Source: an uncultured Campylobacter sp. (lineage in GTDB: Bacteria; Campylobacterota; Campylobacteria; Campylobacterales; Campylobacteraceae). Taken from it: a stretch of 6,091 nt of DNA. The DNA lies in contig CALHQN010000150.1 in NCBI GenBank assembly GCA_938036585.1, forward strand, positions 1 through 6,091, written 5' to 3'. Each line of letters starts with the position of its first letter. The first letter of the stretch is position 1. Of the stretch, positions 3,989 to 6,091 are shown one piece after another. The translations under genes were made by a program, and so were the position numbers. Under the pieces are notes generated by a model, which saw only the letters and a program-made list of their open reading frames with translations, was not told the origin of the DNA and ran no database searches.

Positions 3989-6038
3989 TGATCTTTGGAA
4001 TGCCCATCTCTTCGATATTTAGAGGCGGTGCGGGTTTAAATTTTGCCTCGTCCTCTTGCCGCTCCTGCGTCTCAAAAGGCCGCTCATCGCCATCGTCGCT
4101 TTCAAAATACGCAGCGTTCTCTTGCTGCGTGTTCCTTGTGCCTTGCGATGCGCCTTTTGCATCTTGCTGCGCGCCTTTCGTGCCCCGCGATGTGTCTTTT
4201 ACGCCCTGCGGAGTGCCCGTTAAATTTTTATGCGCGCCCTCTGTTTGAGGCGCGACGCCGCCCGCTCTTGCATCATCTAAATTTTGCCCCTGAAATTCTT
4301 GCTTTTGCGGTGCGTTCTGTGCCGCGCGCTGTACCTCTGCCAAACCATGCTCTGCGCTAAGCTTAGACTCGCCGTCTATCTCCTCGCCGTCCTGCGCATC
4401 GCTTTGACCGAAGCTAGGCATCTCGTCAAAGTCGATATTTACACTGGAATTTCTGGCGCCGGCAGAGCCTTGCGTAAAATTTTCGGATGAATTCTGCATA
4501 AAATTTTCCGAGAAATTTTGCTGCAAATTCTGCGCCGCATCTGTATTCGGCATATCTAGGCGCGCCGCAGCGGGCTCCTCAAAGCCCTGATCTTGCAGCT
4601 GCGAGACGTAGTCGAGATTGTCGTTTTCATTAAAGATCGCACTCTCGCTGGGCTCGCCGCCGAAGCTCGTATCGACAAAGCGGGTAAATCTGCCCTGAAA
4701 GCCCACCTCGATCGTCCTGCCCGCCTCGCCCGAGCGGTTTTTGCCGACGATAATTTCGGCCTTTTCCTGATAGTCGTTGCGCCTAAACACGGGCTCGCCC
4801 GCGTCCTTGCCCTCGGCCTCCAGCCGCGAAATGCGCTCGCGCTCCATCTGCTCTTTATAAACCTCGTCGCGATAGACGAAAAGTATGATGTCGGCGTCCT
4901 GCTCGATCGCGCCGCTTTCGCGCAGATCGCTTAGCATCGGGCGTTTATTCGAGCGCGCCTCAAGCGAGCGGTTTAGCTGCGATAGCGCGATGATCGGGAT
5001 GTTGAGCTCGCGCGCTAAGAGCTTAAGTCCGCGTGAAATTTCGGCGATTTGCAGGTGGCGCTCGGAGTAGTTGCTCGTGCTCGTCATAAGGCCGATATAA
5101 TCGATCACGCAAAGCTCGATATTGGCGTCTGCAGATTTGAGTTTACGCAGTTGGGTGCGGACTTGGTGGATGTTCACGTAGCCGCTGTCATAGACGAAAA
5201 GCGGCATATTCAGCACCGCATCGCAAGCGTCGTTGAAGCGCGTCCAGTCGTCGTCGCTAAGCTTGGCGCTCATTATGTCGCTTAGCGGGATCGAACTAAG
5301 CGCGCTTAGTATGCGATACATCAGCTGCACGGAGGGCATCTCTAGCGAGAAAAATACGACGCCTTTGCCGCTTTGCAGCGTTTTCATCATCAAATTTAGC
5401 GCAAAGGCGGTCTTGCCCATACCGGGGCGGGCAGCGATGATGATGAGCTCGCCCGGCTTCAGCCCCTTCGTGCAGTCGTTTAGGAAGCGAAAGCCCGTAT
5501 CTAGCCCCACGAGCTCCGAGCCTGCGAGCGCCTTTTGGCGCTTCAGCTCCTCTACCACGTCGGCGATGATCTCGTGCGATTTTTTGATGCCGCCGTGGCG
5601 CTCCTCGTCGATGAGCTCGTAAATTTTGGAGCTGATCTTATCGGCGGTGTCCTTGCTACGCACGGCTTCGTTTACCATCGAAGGGATCTCGTGCGCGACC
5701 TTGATTAGCGAGCGCTTGATCGATTTTTCGCGCAGCTCGAGCGCGTATTTTGGGGCGTCGACTACGCCGCTGGTGGCTACAACCTCGGTAAATGCGCCAT
5801 CGTCGTAGCGCTCGGCTAGCCATTTTTTAACGAAGCTCGGCGCGATCGGCTCGTTGTGCGAGGAGCACTTGACGATCGCCTCGTAGATGTCGGCGTGTGG
5901 CTTGTAGAAAAAATCACCGACCGAGATTATCTCGCTCAGCTCGCCGTATGCGTCCTCGTTTTGCAAAAGCGAGCTTAAGATCGCGCGCTCCATATCCAGG
6001 TCGTAGAGATTGTGCATATCGATGTTTTCTTTTGCCAT
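3942..6038 (-). CDS. dnaB: Replicative DNA helicase DnaB with long C-terminal extension
   Basis: DnaB is the hexameric ATP-driven helicase that unwinds DNA at the replication fork and binds primase. The 698-residue product has the N-terminal domain (about 14-110), a linker helix region (about 135-175) and the RecA-like ATPase domain (about 175-457). Visible motifs are Walker A ARPGMGKT (203-210, K209), the likely catalytic Glu233 in FFSLEM, Walker B Asp313 in CVIDYIGLM, the ALSQLNRSLE motif with Gln354, LSDLRESGAIEQDAD (369-383), and the probable arginine finger Arg435 in KNRSGEAG. There is no intein. Two departures stand out. About 23 extra charged residues lie between RDEVY (390-394) and AEIIVGKNR, as in the insertion known from Helicobacter DnaB. 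About 240 residues follow the normal end (near 457), low in complexity and Gln/Asn/Gly/Asp-rich, ending DDDDAPLDL. The start at 6036-6038 has AAAGGA upstream and the usual N-terminus. Confidence 0.97.
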   Translation of the reverse strand: MAKENIDMHNLYDLDMERAILSSLLQNEDAYGELSEIISVGDFFYKPHADIYEAIVKCSSHNEPIAPSFVKKWLAERYDDGAFTEVVATSGVVDAPKYALELREKSIKRSLIKVAHEIPSMVNEAVRSKDTADKISSKIYELIDEERHGGIKKSHEIIADVVEELKRQKALAGSELVGLDTGFRFLNDCTKGLKPGELIIIAARPGMGKTAFALNLMMKTLQSGKGVVFFSLEMPSVQLMYRILSALSSIPLSDIMSAKLSDDDWTRFNDACDAVLNMPLFVYDSGYVNIHQVRTQLRKLKSADANIELCVIDYIGLMTSTSNYSERHLQIAEISRGLKLLARELNIPIIALSQLNRSLEARSNKRPMLSDLRESGAIEQDADIILFVYRDEVYKEQMERERISRLEAEGKDAGEPVFRRNDYQEKAEIIVGKNRSGEAGRTIEVGFQGRFTRFVDTSFGGEPSESAIFNENDNLDYVSQLQDQGFEEPAAARLDMPNTDAAQNLQQNFSENFMQNSSENFTQGSAGARNSSVNIDFDEMPSFGQSDAQDGEEIDGESKLSAEHGLAEVQRAAQNAPQKQEFQGQNLDDARAGGVAPQTEGAHKNLTGTPQGVKDTSRGTKGAQQDAKGASQGTRNTQQENAAYFESDDGDERPFETQERQEDEAKFKPAPPLNIEEMGIPKINEANRLDDDDAPLDL
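4116..4220 (-). repeat. Five degenerate 21-base tandem repeats inside dnaB
   Basis: Residues 607-641 of DnaB are five in-frame heptads: TGTPQGV, KDTSRGT, KGAQQDA, KGASQGT and RNTQQEN. At DNA level the units share a shape like AAAGGCGCATCGCAAGGCACA but have diverged, mostly by base substitution. The period is a multiple of three, so copy number could change without breaking the frame. They lie in the disordered C-terminal extension, not in the helicase core. Confidence 0.7.
4455..4526 (-). repeat. Three degenerate 24-base repeats inside dnaB
   Basis: Residues 505-528 of DnaB read as octads: LQQNFSEN, FMQNSSEN and the more diverged FTQGSAGA. They form a separate Asn/Gln/Phe-rich block in the C-terminal extension. 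The Phe at regular eight-residue spacing could give sticker-like contacts; that is inference. Confidence 0.55.
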
Positions 6039-6045
6039 TTTCGTA

Positions 6046-6051
6046 TCCTTT
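6046..6051 (-). promoter_or_regulatory. Ribosome binding site of dnaB
   Basis: AAAGGA on the minus strand lies seven bases before the ATG at 6036-6038. The remaining upstream sequence to 6091 is A/T-rich near the gene and holds no -10 box that I would call, so dnaB may be transcribed from a promoter beyond the window. Confidence 0.65.
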
Positions 6052-6091
6052 TATTTTGTTAAATTTGCCTGAGTTTGGGCGGACTTTATGA

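Noticed and set aside
5400..5470. Intein at the DnaB Walker A site
   Set aside because: The motif ARPGMGKT is uninterrupted and flanked by normal DnaB sequence.
3988..5808. Many plus-strand frames opposite dnaB
   Set aside because: dnaB is certain, and the frames arise from its GC-rich codon pattern; none resembles a known protein.
1..6091. CRISPR array, tRNA, rRNA, insertion sequence or defence system
   Set aside because: No spaced direct repeats, cloverleaf, transposase or recognisable defence domain is visible on either strand.

Overview
The window reads as a piece of a Campylobacter-type (Campylobacterota, formerly epsilonproteobacterial) chromosome joined at its left end to a gene of a different character. 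Every supported gene lies on the minus strand, so transcription runs from right to left. The host assignment rests on a DnaB helicase with an extra charged insertion near its C-terminus, on Cys-rich Sel1-like secreted proteins of the Hcp type, on AAATTT-rich spacers, and on several D/E-X-N-X-S/T sites of the kind used by Campylobacter N-glycosylation. The high GC of the large genes (36/60 at 4921-4980, 39/60 at 2041-2100) suits the oral, higher-GC campylobacters (C. gracilis, rectus, showae group) better than C. jejuni. That species-level guess is inference.

Layout, in transcription order. (1) 6038-3942: dnaB, replicative helicase, with about 240 extra residues of disordered, repeat-containing C-terminus ending in an acidic tip. 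(2) 3988-1796: an unrecognised 730-residue membrane protein whose start overlaps the end of dnaB. It has about seven membrane segments, a long Ala/Asn/Ser/Thr-rich linker, a predicted periplasmic domain with N-glycosylation sequons, and a C-terminal region with a striking lysine ladder. (3) 1795-1580: a 216-base intergenic region with a 10-bp inverted repeat and a good sigma-70 -10 box. (4) 1579-1064 and 1062-559: two tandem paralogous secreted Sel1/Hcp-like proteins separated by one base, each with five conserved cysteine pairs. (5) 532-1: the 5' part of a 4-hydroxybutyryl-CoA dehydratase gene (abfD), running off the window edge.

The left 540 bases are 31% GC (168/540 counted), and all nine arginines of the abfD fragment use AGA. 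The next 540 bases are 37% GC (199/540), and the dnaB side is far higher. abfD looks fusobacterial or clostridial. It starts only 26 bases after the stop codon of the last Campylobacter-like gene, with no terminator between. This is either a recent acquisition or, at least as likely, a chimeric assembly join. I see no convincing complete new system. The most interesting items are the 730-residue membrane protein, the DnaB tail, the paired Cys-ladder proteins and the abfD junction.
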